Shown here: piece after piece, positions 44,301 to 56,000 of the stretch
How positions within the stretch are numbered: position 1 is the stretch's first letter
How the letters are laid out: each line of letters opens with the position of its first letter
NCBI GenBank assembly: GCA_037974335.1
Contig: CM075760.1
Coordinates: forward strand, 36,837,609 to 36,901,608
Source: Prionace glauca
Lineage: Eukaryota; Chordata; Chondrichthyes; Carcharhiniformes; Carcharhinidae
Length of the DNA stretch: 64,000 nucleotides
Direction of reading: 5' to 3'
Program-made: the position numbers and the translations under genes
The notes under the pieces: generated by a model
The model's input: the letters and a program-made list of their open reading frames with translations, nothing else
Told to the model about the DNA's origin: nothing
The model's database searches: none

Positions 44301-45690
44301 AATATATCGACTCATGCTTGTACCAACAGGCATTAATACAGCAACATACGCAAACAATCAAGTATATACAAACGCACGCACACGTATACACATAAATCAC
44401 ACAAGTACATACATTTATGTGAGTCTGTACACAGACCCAAACACAAACACATACATGCATAGGCACAACACAGACAGATACGCATGCATGCAGATCCACA
44501 TAAATACGCAAACACTAACATATGCTCAAATAGCACACATTCACGCTGACAGGAATATGGATATAGAGACACACAATGTTATACACGTTAACAAACATAT
44601 ATGGAAATGAAAATAAACAAATAAGCAGACTTTATGTAGATGAACTGACAGCAAAACATTTGCATGCAAACATGTAGACACAAACATTCTCATGCTCCTA
44701 CAGCACATAACACCATAGCACACATTACGAAATATCAAAGCAAAACTTCAAGACATCGTTATGAAGAACTATCAACACGTATATACATATATGTTAATAG
44801 ATACACACGCAGACACATGGGGAATCAGACGCACACAGAAAGGGAAACAAACATTGCTAGAAGGACAGAAATTAACACAGAGCAATAGGCATAAACACAT
44901 GTGCACCCGTTAAGAGTGACATTAATAAATATACATAGACTTAACACAATAATAGAGCCATACATGCACTAAGACAGAAGAATAAAATATATACACAAAT
45001 GCAGACACACAACCACATAAATCAACACAAGCATATGAACGCGTATATTAACGCTCTTGTACATATATTAACTCAGAGCCAAAGATTTATGCAGACCACG
45101 AGATGATCATGCACACGCACACAAATGCAAAATCTTAAATACGAATGGTAGGTAAATGATGAAAGTAAAATTTAAACATGAATTTTAATGGACATATCTA
45201 TCGACAACTAGCCCAATGTACATTGCACCGAAAACACGTTGAGAAACTGAATTAAGCTAGTGATCTTCCAGCCATTTCCACCTCAAATAAGAAATGATCA
45301 GAAATTATATCCCAGCTCTTAAACAGCAACATTCACAGTTTACAGATCGGTCACCATCTGTGAAAACAATCATTGGTCAGTGAACGTTCCTCGATATCAG
45401 TCATAATATTCTTCAATGAAGGATAGTGCCAAATTGATCAAAAATAAACTAACACTCAAGATAACATCTTCAATGCTTTCTGACATGGACCGTCCAATGA
45501 ATGTGCTTAAAGGTCAAGTGTGAAAATAATTACGGAGATCGGTTACTGAGTGTCCTGAATTTAACAGTAAATATACATTGAAAATTATACAAGAGAATAA
45601 ATTAACAGTTTATGAAGAAGAATGGGGAAAAAAATAACAATAAGATTTCCTGGATCAATAAAGTAATTTAATTTCATTCCCTGGTCTCCG
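44300..45690. other. CA-rich remainder of the CH4-membrane intron
   Basis: Degenerate CACA/ATAC-rich sequence to about 45130, then ordinary AT-rich DNA. No gene. Confidence 0.6.
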
Positions 45691-45698
45691 TCCCCCAG

Positions 45699-45826
45699 AC
45701 CCCACCGATCGCATCTGGATTGAAGGCAATGAGGATGATAACAGGAACATCTGGACAACCGCTTCCACATTCATCGTCCTGTTCTTCCTGAGCATTTTCT
45801 ACAGCACTGCCGTCACTCTGGTGAAG
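45699..45826 (+). CDS. IgM membrane exon 1 (connecting peptide and transmembrane segment)
   Basis: Joins in phase 1 to the cryptic donor inside CH4. It encodes an acidic connecting peptide ([16 protein letters not shown]) and the transmembrane helix containing [19 protein letters not shown], then VK at a GTGAGA donor in phase 0. The helix has the TAST and FYST polar positions typical of mu that pair with the signalling partner. The upstream tract is CCGTCCCCCAG. This exon turns the cluster product into a surface receptor. Confidence 0.94.
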
Positions 45827-45965
45827 GTGAGATGATTCAGTTCATTCACATTTCAAACTGGCAGAATAGATTTGAAAATCTCTCAATGTTTCCCTGATTA
45901 AAAACTCCAAAATTAATGTCCCACATCATAAACATCTGCTTCAATATTGTCTCTTTATTTTACAG

Positions 45966-45974
45966 ATCAAATGA
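45966..45974 (+). CDS. IgM membrane exon 2 (cytoplasmic Ile-Lys and stop)
   Basis: After TTATTTTACAG the sequence ATC AAA TGA follows in phase 0, giving the cytoplasmic tail VK-IK, the short tail normal for mu. The 139-bp intron between the membrane exons is AT-rich. Confidence 0.88.
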   Translation: MK

Positions 45975-46395
45975 TGGGTTGAATGTTTTGACTCTGGGCT
46001 GATTTTGAAGATCTCTGTATGACTCAAGTGCAATAGCTGCTCTGGGTTATTCTATTCTCTCAGTTTATCATTCTGAATCTGTAACAGAGGCAATCATAGA
46101 CGTTATTTCAGTTTCCAGTGTGAAAAATACGAGACTTTTTTTTGTTATATTGTAACTGTCGTTAATAGTTTTCGCGTAGTTTAAACTTCATGTATACATA
46201 AGTAACTTTTTTCATTCCTTACTCAAATCTGTTAATTCCTCTTTCTATTAAGGTCTGTCTTCTCTTTCTGGTGTGTAACAGATGTACAAATATTGACGGA
46301 TTCTCTGTTCTGTTCTCAATGTGAAGCTCGATCGCTATGTTCACTTTTCTAACTTTAAAAAAAAATTTCGCTGTAAAATATTCTCTGAATTTTTA

Positions 46396-46401
46396 AATAA
46401 A
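46396..46401 (+). terminator. Poly(A) signal for membrane IgM
   Basis: AATAAA 422 bases after the membrane stop codon in an AT-rich stretch; the first clear hexamer in the sense direction after the gene. Confidence 0.6.
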
Positions 46402-46484
46402 TTTTAAATATAAAAAACTGTCTCTGGCTTGGCTTGGCTTCATTCCGTTCTCCAAAACCCATCCACTCGGCTCCATTTTCCCTA

Positions 46485-46905
46485 TTATACGGTTGCCCCC
46501 TTTCCCAGACAGGCACTTATATATAACGGTTCAAAGATAAAATACAGGAAGGATGTTTTCAGAAAGCTCAGTGTGCAGACTGTCCCAATGACCCACGCCG
46601 CTGTTTTCTCCCTGCAGTATTTGATTTTCAGCTTCTGGCAGCAAATGGCCACGAATCGATCAAAGATGAAGGCAACTGTCAACCAGGCAGAACTATCAAT
46701 GCTTCCATAGGTTATCACAACATGAAGACTGCAGGGGTAACTGACAGAAAACTGCCAGGGAAATAAATCCCAGCAATCCGGTTTAATATCACGCTGGTAA
46801 TAATGACCAAGAGATCTGTCATCACCACGGACACCACATAGTAAATTAGACATCTGGAGAGACCACAACTTCTTCGGCATAGGATTACAGCGACTGCCAA
46901 GTTAA
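46485..46905 (-). pseudogene. GPR139-like receptor pseudogene, 5' half of the large exon
   Basis: Minus-strand relic. After TCTATTTTACAG it opens in the helix-1 part of the large exon with NLAVAVILCRRSCGLSRC, YYVVSVVMTDLLVIITSVIL and PGSFLSVTPA, then a frame change near 46720, and continues with IDSSAWLTVAFIFDRFVAIC, KYCREKTAAWVIGTVCTL and FEPLYI. It stops near helix 4; helices 5-7 are absent. No first exon was found downstream of 46905. It has the same DRF and is closest in style to the neighbours at 6470 and 53817. Confidence 0.88.
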
Positions 46906-46939
46906 CTGTAAAATAGAGACGGCAAGAGAATATATGCAC

Positions 46940-49320
46940 GGCGACACGAGAGACAAGATGTTACTTTCTCAACTCACATCAAATTGATACAAGATTGTGC
47001 ATGAAATTGAAAATCTTTTGACATGATTCTGCATTGCAAACTATCCCTTGTTCAGATTTCCATTCACATGATCACAAGAATTATAAGTAAGTTTGGTCTT
47101 TGATATGGAATACAATAAAATGAAATAAAATATAATGAAAGATAAGAACATATTGAAAAAAATGCAACTTCAGGAATAGTCAGCAAATTCCAACAGAACA
47201 CATTGAACATGAAATTATAAAAAGGATTCATTGCAATATTCAACTGGAAAGTCTCCATCTCGCTCAATTTCGATAGTTGCCCCATCTGGCGAATTATTCT
47301 TAAAATATTCACTGTTGGAAATACCTGTATTAAACCAAACTATAAATCTTCAATCAACGAAGGGGGAACTAATCGGCGTTTCTCTGAATTTACAGAGGAA
47401 ATATTGAAAGGGGCTCCAAACCCGAAAATGAAGTGCAATTGCTGGTGTATAATGAATCTCTGTAACTGATAGATAGGAAGGATGCACTTGGAGAGAGTAT
47501 TGCTCTAACTGCAGGGGTTAAAATGTACAAATCTGAGTGAAGTGTATATTTGAAGATTAAGAACTCGCAAGCAGTACAGGGTCCTTTGAACCTCTCTTCT
47601 GAAATTTCTGAATCAGGTGTGCAGGCATTTCCAGAATCACTTCTATTCCATCCAATATATACCACAGCTACCCTGCCTCCGTCAACATGGTCAAACTAAT
47701 CAGAAAAGAATGGAGAGAAATGATGACTTGTGCAATGAGTGTCGAGGGTCGAGACTGGAGACAAAACAGTATGCTTTACTTGTTATTGGTGTGTACCAAG
47801 CATTCACCAAAGAGCCACTATTGCAATCCTCCTATATTGTCAAAAACCCGTTGATACCTAAGGTCTGTCAATAAAATCATTCATGATATTCAGATAGCAA
47901 TGGTTCGTACGAATCAATCAATTTCTCTCAATATCAACAATGTGAAAGAAATCTAGAATTTCTAGATAACAACACAGGAGCAGGGAGAAGACAATAACAT
48001 GTTTACATGTACAGGGAGGTGACAATGTGATAGTTCTGGAACATCAATGATACTAATAATAAAAAGTTACACGTCTGCAATGGAATAGCTATAACTTCCA
48101 ATAGCAGCGCCAGTAATTCTGCAGAAATGGAGTGATGCTGTGGTTTCCGAGTGAAAATTCGCAACACTTAGAGTGTCAATGTTGTAGTCGAACTACATGT
48201 ACAACATAATATCTTTCAAAGAATCCATGTACAATAGCATTGCTAAGTCAATATAACTGCATTTCTAAATTGTATTTGCAGCGATAAATGACAAGGTTGA
48301 TGAGGGAGGGTGGAGGGGGGCGGGGGTGGGGTGTCGGGGGGAGATCCAAAGTACGGCACAGATTATAGACAGGCAGAACACAGTTGAACGGGAGACATTA
48401 TCATGTCAATACCATTTTCTGTTATTTGAGTGAAATGGCACTGCCTAAAATGACAATGTTCACAATTCATTCAGAAAATTGTGCCAGCAGATTCAAGATA
48501 TTATATCATTCAAACGAAGAATAAAGCACTTAAAATTTATAAAATTATCCTGTGAAAGAGAACAAAATGTATCAGTTGACTGGAAGAGTCTGTATATTTT
48601 AGAGGAACATTCATCACTAAATGATAGAAGTGAATGCCGTGTATTGGAGATGCGCTAGTGATAAAACTGAAAAAAATAGTTACAGCTGAACAAAGACGGT
48701 ACACGATAATAACAAAACTGTATCTGGAGCTCCAATAGCTGCAATGACTGAATGGTAAATGGCAAACACCAGCCCTTTTGGAGGTACATGCATTTTTATC
48801 GGAGGCTTGAGCACGCATGGTATGACAATAAATGTTGTAACATTTATACGTAATGTGAGGCTCCAGGGAAATGATTCTTTTTATATTATTCACATTTAGT
48901 GTGAAAAACAATTTCGTGCAGATGCTACCCAGTTGCCTTTTATGTTTTGATCGAGAATAATGTTTTTTTTCAATGAATTCTCAAGCCTTCTTGAGTGAAA
49001 TACCCTGAGACAAAGGCATAATCCAGTTTGCCTGGATATTCGTGTCAGTACAGAACATAGCTGTTGGCTTCTGACTGCATTAAGAAATGCAAATAGTCCG
49101 TGGAAAACAGAACAGAAATGTTCAAAATGCCGACCAAATGATAGGATGCAATTTAGTTCTAAAGATCTTTCATTGAGTCAACCCACTTCTAGCCATCTAT
49201 TAGTGACCATGGAAAGGACACTTAACTATGGCTACGTTAGGAGTCGCCTTTCTTCACGATTATGTTAATTTTTGCCAGGACATTTCAATTATATCAATTT
49301 GGCCATGTTTAATTTCCAGT
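46940..49320. other. Intergenic stretch, nothing recognised except a G-rich tract
   Basis: AT-rich, no gene. At 48303-48345 a G-rich run with several GGG/GGGG blocks could form a G-quadruplex on the plus strand. Confidence 0.45.
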
Positions 49321-49339
49321 CCATCCCAGTTACTTTCAG

Positions 49340-49770
49340 GCCGAACAAAGAAAGAACAAAGAACAAAAACAGCCCGGGAAACAGGCCCTCCGGCCCAACG
49401 AGCCTGCGCCGCCATTTTAACATTACCAGTCCCCCCCTCCACCCATGACCCTTATCTATTGTTTATGGCCATCCACATTGAGGGAAACTAATTTAGGGAC
49501 AATTTATTCCTGCCAATCAGCCTAACAGCACGTCTTTGGGGTGTGGGAGGAAACCGGAGCACCCGGAGAAAACCCACGCAAGCACGGGGAAAACGTGCAA
49601 ACTCCCACAGACACTGGCCCAAATCCATGTGTCTGCACAGCAATCAGTGATAGTCACTGAGCTGTCGTCTTGCCCAGTATCTGGTCCAGTTTAAGCGTAC
49701 ACTAACGATACGAAGCACTAGGCCAATCTCTAACAACCAAGAGCAGCAACCAACGCCGTGCCATTTTGAT
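49340..49770 (-). repeat. Left arm of a 430-bp inverted repeat, SINE with 'aacaaagaacaa' tail
   Basis: Read in reverse it matches 52715-53155 in order: 'tgctcttggttgttagagat', 'cagctcagtgactatcactg', 'gtgcttgcgtgggttttctc', 'ggctgattggcaggaataaa', 'cgcaggctcgttgggccgga', 'tttttgttctttgttctttc'. It is a composite SINE-like element in the opposite direction to its partner. Confidence 0.85.
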
Positions 49771-50229
49771 GCGTTAGTGATTCGTGTTCAGCTCTTGCAG
49801 GTTCGCAGACTGGTTTCGATATATCAACAAAAAATGTTTTTGATAAGCAATCCTGAATTGCTTCCTGGTCGAAAGCAATTCTGTCAGCATCAGTGGATTG
49901 AGAATTTGTAGTTTTGTTTCCGAACTGGAAATTTCACAGGGGCAACAGGCTGAGAACAAACACAGATAGTGAAAGGCAATGATAGGATGCAAAGCGCAGG
50001 ACAGATGATGTAGTTAAGAGTTCACAAAGTGTACTTGCCTTTATTAGCAGAAGCATTGATGAAAAGAGCACAGAAGTTATGCTGGTGCTGTATAAAACTC
50101 CCATTATGCGACGGTTGGTGAATCGTGTAAGATTCATTAGGATGATAGTGGTGCCGAACTACTTTAACAAGGAGAATCGTTTCGAATCACTACACATTCG
50201 AGGGTTCGGTTCATTGCACATTCAGATGT

Positions 50230-51395
50230 TGTTGTATTAGAAAGGATAACGCTCTAAGGATAACGCGCATACATCCTATCCCTAAGAATCCTCTCCATCA
50301 ACTTACCTACCACTGACGTTAAGCTCACCTGCCTATAGTTACCCGGGTTATCCCTCCTATCCTTTTTAAACAATGGTGCCACGTTCACTATCCTCCAGTC
50401 CTCTGGGACCTCACCTGCGTCCAAAGAAGAGACAAAGATTTGCGTCAGAGGCCCAGTAATCTCATCCCTCGCCTCCCTAAGCAGCCTAGGATAAATGCCA
50501 TCGGGCCCCGGAGATTTATTGGTTTTAATGCCAGCTAAAAGCCCTAACACTTCTTCCCTCGTAATCGATAGACCTTTCAATTGGTCTGCCGCTCCCTCAA
50601 TGACCGTACCAGACATCAAGCCCCTCTCCTTCGTGAATACCGACGCAAAGTATTCATTCAGGATCTCCCCCATTCCCTCTGCCGCTAAGCACAATTCCCC
50701 ACGTCTGTCCCTGAGAGGACCGATTTTACCCCTAGCCACCCTTTTGTTTTTATTATAGGAGTAAAACGCCTTTGGATTCTCCTTAACCCTACCTACCAAA
50801 GCCATCTCACGCCCCCTCTTTGCTCTCCTAACTCCCCGTCTGAGATTCCTCCTACTCTCTCTGTATTCCTCCAAAGCTCTCTCCGTTCCCAGCTGCTTAG
50901 ACCTGACGTACGCCTTTCGTTTCTTCCTAACCAGGTCTCCTATGTCTCTAGTAACCCACGGTTCCCTAATCCTACCTTTCCCATCCTTTCTCCTAACCGG
51001 CACATGCCTTTCCTGCATCCATTGTAGTTTTCCCTTGAAAGACTCCTACCTGCCTAACGTGGTCTTGCCTTCCAACAGCCTATCCCAGTCTGTATCCCTA
51101 AGCTCCTGCCTAATCCGGCTGTATCTAGCCTTCCCCCAATTTAGCACCCTCCCCTTAGAACAGCTCTCATCTTTTTCCATTCGTATCCTAAAGTAGACGG
51201 ACTTGTGGTCACGATTAGCCACATGTTCGCCTACGCAACCTCAACCACCTGACCCAGCTCATTTCCCAGAATTAAATTCAGTATCGCCCCCTCTCTAGTC
51301 GGGCTATCTACATACTGTTGCAAGGATCCTTCCAATACACATCTTACGAATTCCTCCCCATCCGACCCCCCAGCTTGGGGCGTTGCGATCTGATT
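50230..51395 (-). mobile_element. 5' segment of a twin-primed CR1-like LINE, inverted
   Basis: On the minus strand from 51395 leftwards: endonuclease C-terminus (VDSPTREGAILNLILGNEL), then the linker, then RT start to 50254: KENPKAFYSYNKNKR, INEYFASVFTKER-like GEILNEYFASVFTKE, TNKSPGPDGIYPRLL, GEVPEDWRIVNVAPLFKKD, QVSLTSVVGKLMERIL. The piece stops exactly where the plus-strand segment at 51390 continues (TQHGFVKGKSCL). Confidence 0.88.
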
Positions 51396-52610
51396 AAGGA
51401 TACGCAGCATGGCTTTGTAAAGGGGAAGTCTTGCCTTATGAATCTGGTAGAATTCTTTGAAGAGGTGACAAAAACGGTCGACGAAGGACGAGCCGTTGAT
51501 GTTGTCTATATGGATTTCAGTAAAGCATTTGGCAAAGTCCCTCATGGTAGGTTGGTACAGAAGATTAAATCTCATTGGATTTGTGGTCAGGTATCTAGAT
51601 GGGTAGAGAACTGGCTTGCAAAGACGAGTCAGAGAGTAGTAGTGGAGGGGTCCTTTTCTAGCTGGAGGTCTGTCACTAGTGGTGTGCCGCAGGGCTCAGT
51701 ACTGGGACCTCTTCTCTTTGTGGTGTATGTAAATGATTTGGAAGAAAGAGTAGGTGGTGTGATCAGCAAATTTGTTGATGACACCAAGGTGGTTGGATTG
51801 GTGGGCAGTGAGGAGCAGTATCTGGCAATACAGCGGGATATTGATAGGCTGTTTGATTGGGCGGATACATGGCAAATAGAGTTTAATCCGGATAAATGTG
51901 AGGTGATGCATTTTGGCCGGAATAATGTAGGGGGGAGTTATATGGTAAAGGGTAAGACCGTAAGGAGTATAGAATCGCAGCGAGACCTGGGGGTACAAGT
52001 GCACAAGTCTTTGAAGGTGGCAGTGCAAGTGGAGAGTGTGGTGAAGAAAGCCTATGGTATGTTAGCCTTTATAGGAAGGGGTATAGAATATAAGAGCTGG
52101 AGTCTAAAGTTGCAGTTGTACAGAACGTTGGTTAGGCAGCATTTAGAGTACTGCGTCCAGTTCTGGTCGCCTTACTACCGGAAGGACGTGGAGACTCTGG
52201 AGAGAGTGCAGAGGAGGTTTACCAGGATGTTGCCTGGTATGGAAGGACTGGGATATGAGGAAAGATTGAAGAAATTGGGCCTCTTTTCCCTTGAAAGACG
52301 CCGACTGAGGGGGGATCTAATAGAAGTATATAAGATTATGAAGGGTATAGATAGAGTAAACAGAAGTAAGCTATTTCCTATGATAGAGACACGTAGGACA
52401 AGGGGCCATGGACTTAACGTGAGGGGGAGAGCGGTACAACACAGATATTAGAGGGAGGTTTTTCACACAGAAGGTAGTGGGGGTATGGAATGCTCTGCCA
52501 AGTAAGGTGGTGGAGGAAAACACACTAGAGTTATTTAAGAGTAACTTAGACAGGCACATGACTGGGTTAGAGATGGGTGGATATAGGAGATTGTTTTAAA
52601 TAAGGGTCAT
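51390..52610 (+). mobile_element. 3' segment of the same LINE, reverse transcriptase C-terminal part
   Basis: Open for about 355 codons to 52451: TQHGFVKGKSCLMNLVEFF, motif A VVYMDFSKAFGKVPH (catalytic Asp present), SGVPQGSVLGPLLF, motif C SKFVDDTKVVG (both Asp present), KCEVMHFGR, RQHLEYCVQFWSP, RRFTRMLPGM, and a frame break near 52440 before the C-terminal end (about 52600). With the inverted 5' segment it forms one insertion with a 5' inversion. Confidence 0.9.
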
Positions 52611-52714
52611 TAGCATTGGAGCTACCCTGGTAAGGTAAATGGATATGGTATAAGAATAATGTTTTTTTTCCCCTTTTCATTCACAGGTTATAAGTCGGTT
52701 CGCCTCGTGTCCAA

Positions 52715-53155
52715 CGAGGGGCATACACGCGATGGGTCGTACTGCGGCTGCTCTTGGCTGTTAGAGATTGTCCTAGTACTTCATGTCGTTAGTGTGTGCC
52801 TAAACTGGACCAGAAACTGAGCAAGACGACAGCTCAGTGACTATCACTGATTGCTGTACAGACACATGGATTTGGACAGGTGTCTGTGGGAGTTTGCGCA
52901 TTCTCCCCGTGCTTGCGTGGGTTTTCTCCAGGTGCTCCAGTTTCCTCCCACACCCCAAAGATGTGCTGTTAGGCTGATTGGCAGGAATAAATTGTCCCTA
53001 AATCACTTTCTCTCAATCTGGATGGCAATAAAACATTAGACAGGGGTCGTGGGTGGAGAGGGGGACTGCTGGTGTTGAGATGGCGGCGCAGGCTCGTTGG
53101 GCCGGAGGGCCTGTTTCCTGGGCTGGGCTGTTTTTGTTCTTTGTTCTTTGATATT
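52715..53155 (+). repeat. Right arm of the inverted repeat, SINE with 'ttgttctttgttcttt' tail
   Basis: Forward copy of the element at 49340-49770 (ggctgctcttggctgttaga..., 'gatggcggcgcaggctcgtt', 'tttttgttctttgttctttg'). The arms are 2.95 kb apart and face each other. They differ at scattered positions, about one in ten by eye. Confidence 0.85.
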
Positions 53156-53157
53156 AA

Positions 53158-53625
53158 GGGAATTGAACGGGTTGCAGTCTGGGCTGAAGTTTGCAGCGAT
53201 GAAAAGGGGCTGGATAGGCTGGGGTTATTTTCCTTAATGTGGAGAAGGATGAAAGGAACCTCACTGATTTGTACCAAATTATGAGGGATATAGATAAGCC
53301 AGATGTGAATAATCATTCCCCTTAGTAGAGGTGTCAATGACCAGCGACATAGATCTAAGGATAGGAACATGATATTGACAGGGGATTTGTGGGAATAAAA
53401 AAAAAACAAACTCATTAACCTCGAAGGTGCTGGGAATTGAGAACTCACTGCCTGAAAGTATGGCAGGGGAAAGAACCCTCGCATTTAAGAAGCATTTAGA
53501 TGAACATTTGAAACGTCATGGCATGCAAGGAAGCGAGCTAACTATTGCAATATGGGATTTTATTAGATTGGTGTTATATGGCCGAAGGGCCTATTTCAAT
53601 GCTGGAAATCTCCATTGTTACATTA
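53158..53625 (+). mobile_element. LINE 3' end fragment, plus orientation
   Basis: 'ggggctggataggctggggt', 'aaattatgagggatatagat', 'ctgcctgaaagtatggcagg' and 'ggccgaagggcctatttcaa' follow the order of the RT C-terminal and 3' UTR part of a shark LINE. Non-coding now. Confidence 0.7.
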
Positions 53626-53816
53626 TCTCTTCTAGGAAGTTAGCAACTGTGCTAACTCAGCATTAATTCAGAGCAATAACGGAGGCTGTGAGCGCTCTAT
53701 TACGGACCTTACATCTCCGAAGTCCTGTATCTAAAGCCCAATAGTGTGTGATTTCAGAGAGATGGAGTACACATTGGTCTAAGTTGATGAAACCCAAGCA
53801 CGTGCTGATGTGTGTT

Positions 53817-56000
53817 TTAGCCAGTGAGCTTGGTGAAGGGGCACAGCAGAACTTTCTTCAGGTCCTCTCGGAACTTGGTCTGAGCGACTGCGTAGATGAA
53901 GACGTTGTTGCAGGAACTGACTAGCTGGAGCATGTTTCCTGTTTCCTGAAAGATGTACCGTGGGTCTTTGAAATCCAGGCTGGTGCGGTAGCCCTCACCT
54001 GTAATCCACACATAGAGGAAGTAAACGACATAAGTGACCCAGAGGAGGAGGAAGCTGAGGGCGATGGCGAACAGAAGGATGATGGACCTCTTGCGGTTGG
54101 CCATCTTTGGATCCCCGTGACTCTCCGTGCCCCGGAGTCTCCTGCGAGCTCTGCTGGCCGCTAAGATGTGTTTTACGGTCAGAGCATTAAGAAGCAGGAT
54201 GAGGAGGAACGGGAGAAACGGAGTTAAGATGTAATCCAGCCATTCATAAGCCTGCCAGGCGGGCAGCGTGTAATAACTGGGCTTAAAAGCACAGAACCAG
54301 GGCACCCCATCCAGGATGTACAATGGCTGGTAAGTGAAATATACAGGGACATTCCTGACACAGCTCAGGACACAGACTATTCCTATAACCAGCAATGCTG
54401 TTTTCTCGGTGCAGTATCTGGTCTTCAGGTTCTGGCAGCAGATGGCCACAAAACGGTCGATGGTAAAAGCCACTGTCAACCAGACAGATGCATCCCGGGT
54501 GAAATAGACCAGCAGATTGGTGAGTGTACATGCGGGAGTGGTCGACAGGACGCTGTTCTGAAAGTAGATGCGGCCAATCCGGTTGAGGATGACGGCAATG
54601 ATGATGACAAGGAAATCAGCCAATGCTATCGCGATCAGGTAGTAGGTGATGCACCCTGACAGTCCGCACCGTCCTCGGGATAAGATTACGATCGTCACCA
54701 AGTTGGCTGTGAGATAGAAAGAGGCAGAGAGAGGTCTTACTGGGAGGGCTGTAAACACCAGCTGCTGCGCTCTCCAATCAGTTACTGAAAACCATCCCAT
54801 CCTTCATCTTGTCAACTCCAGACTCCAGTGATTGTAAAGTCTCGGCAATGACATGACATTCAAAACTGGATTAATGTTTTTTTACGTTAGGGGGAATCAG
54901 TCCAAATTTTAACTCTGCGCTCTGGTCACTGAGTTGATCCCCTGAGATAACTATCAAATTTCAGATTCTCCGAAAATTTACTGTCACTATTCTTCTTCGT
55001 ACTAATCCCATCCCTCCATCAGCCCTATCAGCCCCCATTCAGGCAGCGTCTCTCTTTTTATAATCTCGTTCTTCGGATTGTCAATCCCTCCAACATCTCG
55101 CCTTCCCAGATTTTGATAACACGCTACAACTACCTGAGATCACACCGTGTCTCCTATTGTGGACTTCCATGCTGCTGATTTGTTTTTTTTTTCAGTGTGC
55201 CTTTACCTGCCAAGACACTAACCGCTGGAACCCCTTCTTTCAAAGACTAAACTTTCCCTTTGCTCTTCAGGACGATCCTTAGAAAATAAATTTGTTGAAC
55301 AATTCTAAGTCATTTTGTTGTTCGTATAAAGTTGATGTGTTAAAGTTCTGTGAAGTATCCCCATTCTACTTATCCGGGTGCCTGAAGAAACAAACGCTAC
55401 ATCACCTTCTCAAATGAAAGATGGAGATGGGCAAGACATGTTCGACTTGCTATATCTACATGGATGCAACCAGTGATTAAAAATATATTTATCTGACATT
55501 TACCAGACTTACTAACACAAGGGAAAATGCATATGCATAACCCCCTCACATTTTCTCAAAAGTTTCAATAATTAATTCTTAATTTGTTAAAACCTCAGTA
55601 ACAATGTGGGCAGCCCAGTGCCACCTCATTCAAATCAACGATTACTAACTGCTGGAGGTCGCAACATAGTTTCATGTAACCACTGAATGCATGTTCTATG
55701 TCAATGCATCTAATTGAATGATTAGATCGCAATAGCTCATTTTCTAAGACTGTGTATACCAGTGGATGAAATACAGGTCACTTTATAGGCTTTATCCTGC
55801 ACAACACTTAAAACACTGGATCGGGTTTCACTACATTCGAATAAAACTGAATATTCAACAATTCGATGTTAATGTTTATGCAACGCCATACACTTCAAGC
55901 CATGAGAATAATTTGGGATCTTTCACCTACCAGGAACACCAACGGCAGCGAGAATGGGATAAGAAATGGCGAAGAAGAGGCCTTTCGCTGGTCCATGCAT
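53817..56000 (-). CDS. GPR139-like G-protein-coupled receptor, two exons, minus strand
   Basis: Paralogue of the gene at 6470. Exon 1 is 55931-56000 on the minus strand (MHGPAKGLFFAISYPILAAV), 70 bases, ending in phase 1 at GTAGGT; exon 2 is 54706-53817 after TCTATCTCACAG, ending in TAA. The product is about 319 residues. Visible: ANLVTIVILSRGRCGLSGC, ADFLVIIIAVILNRIG, FTIDRFVAICCQN (DRF), helix 5 ILTPFLPFLLILLLNALTV, basic loop AASRARRRLRG, helix 6 LLFAIALSFLLLW, and helix 7 CNNVFIYAVAQTKFRE. Over one 117-base stretch I count 26 differences from the 6470 gene. An ATG further into the intron (54800) gives a longer open frame, but the split exon with the conserved N-terminus is more likely. 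No defects. Confidence 0.88.

Noticed and set aside
43198-44738. Long open frames on both strands in CA-rich DNA
   Set aside because: They translate to Cys/Val/His/Thr runs from the simple repeat and lie inside the IgM CH4-membrane intron.
54707-54800. Extended N-terminus of the minus-strand receptor starting MGWFSVTDWRAQQ
   Set aside because: This is read-through of the intron; the acceptor at 54707-54708 and the conserved exon 1 at 55931-56000 explain the gene better.
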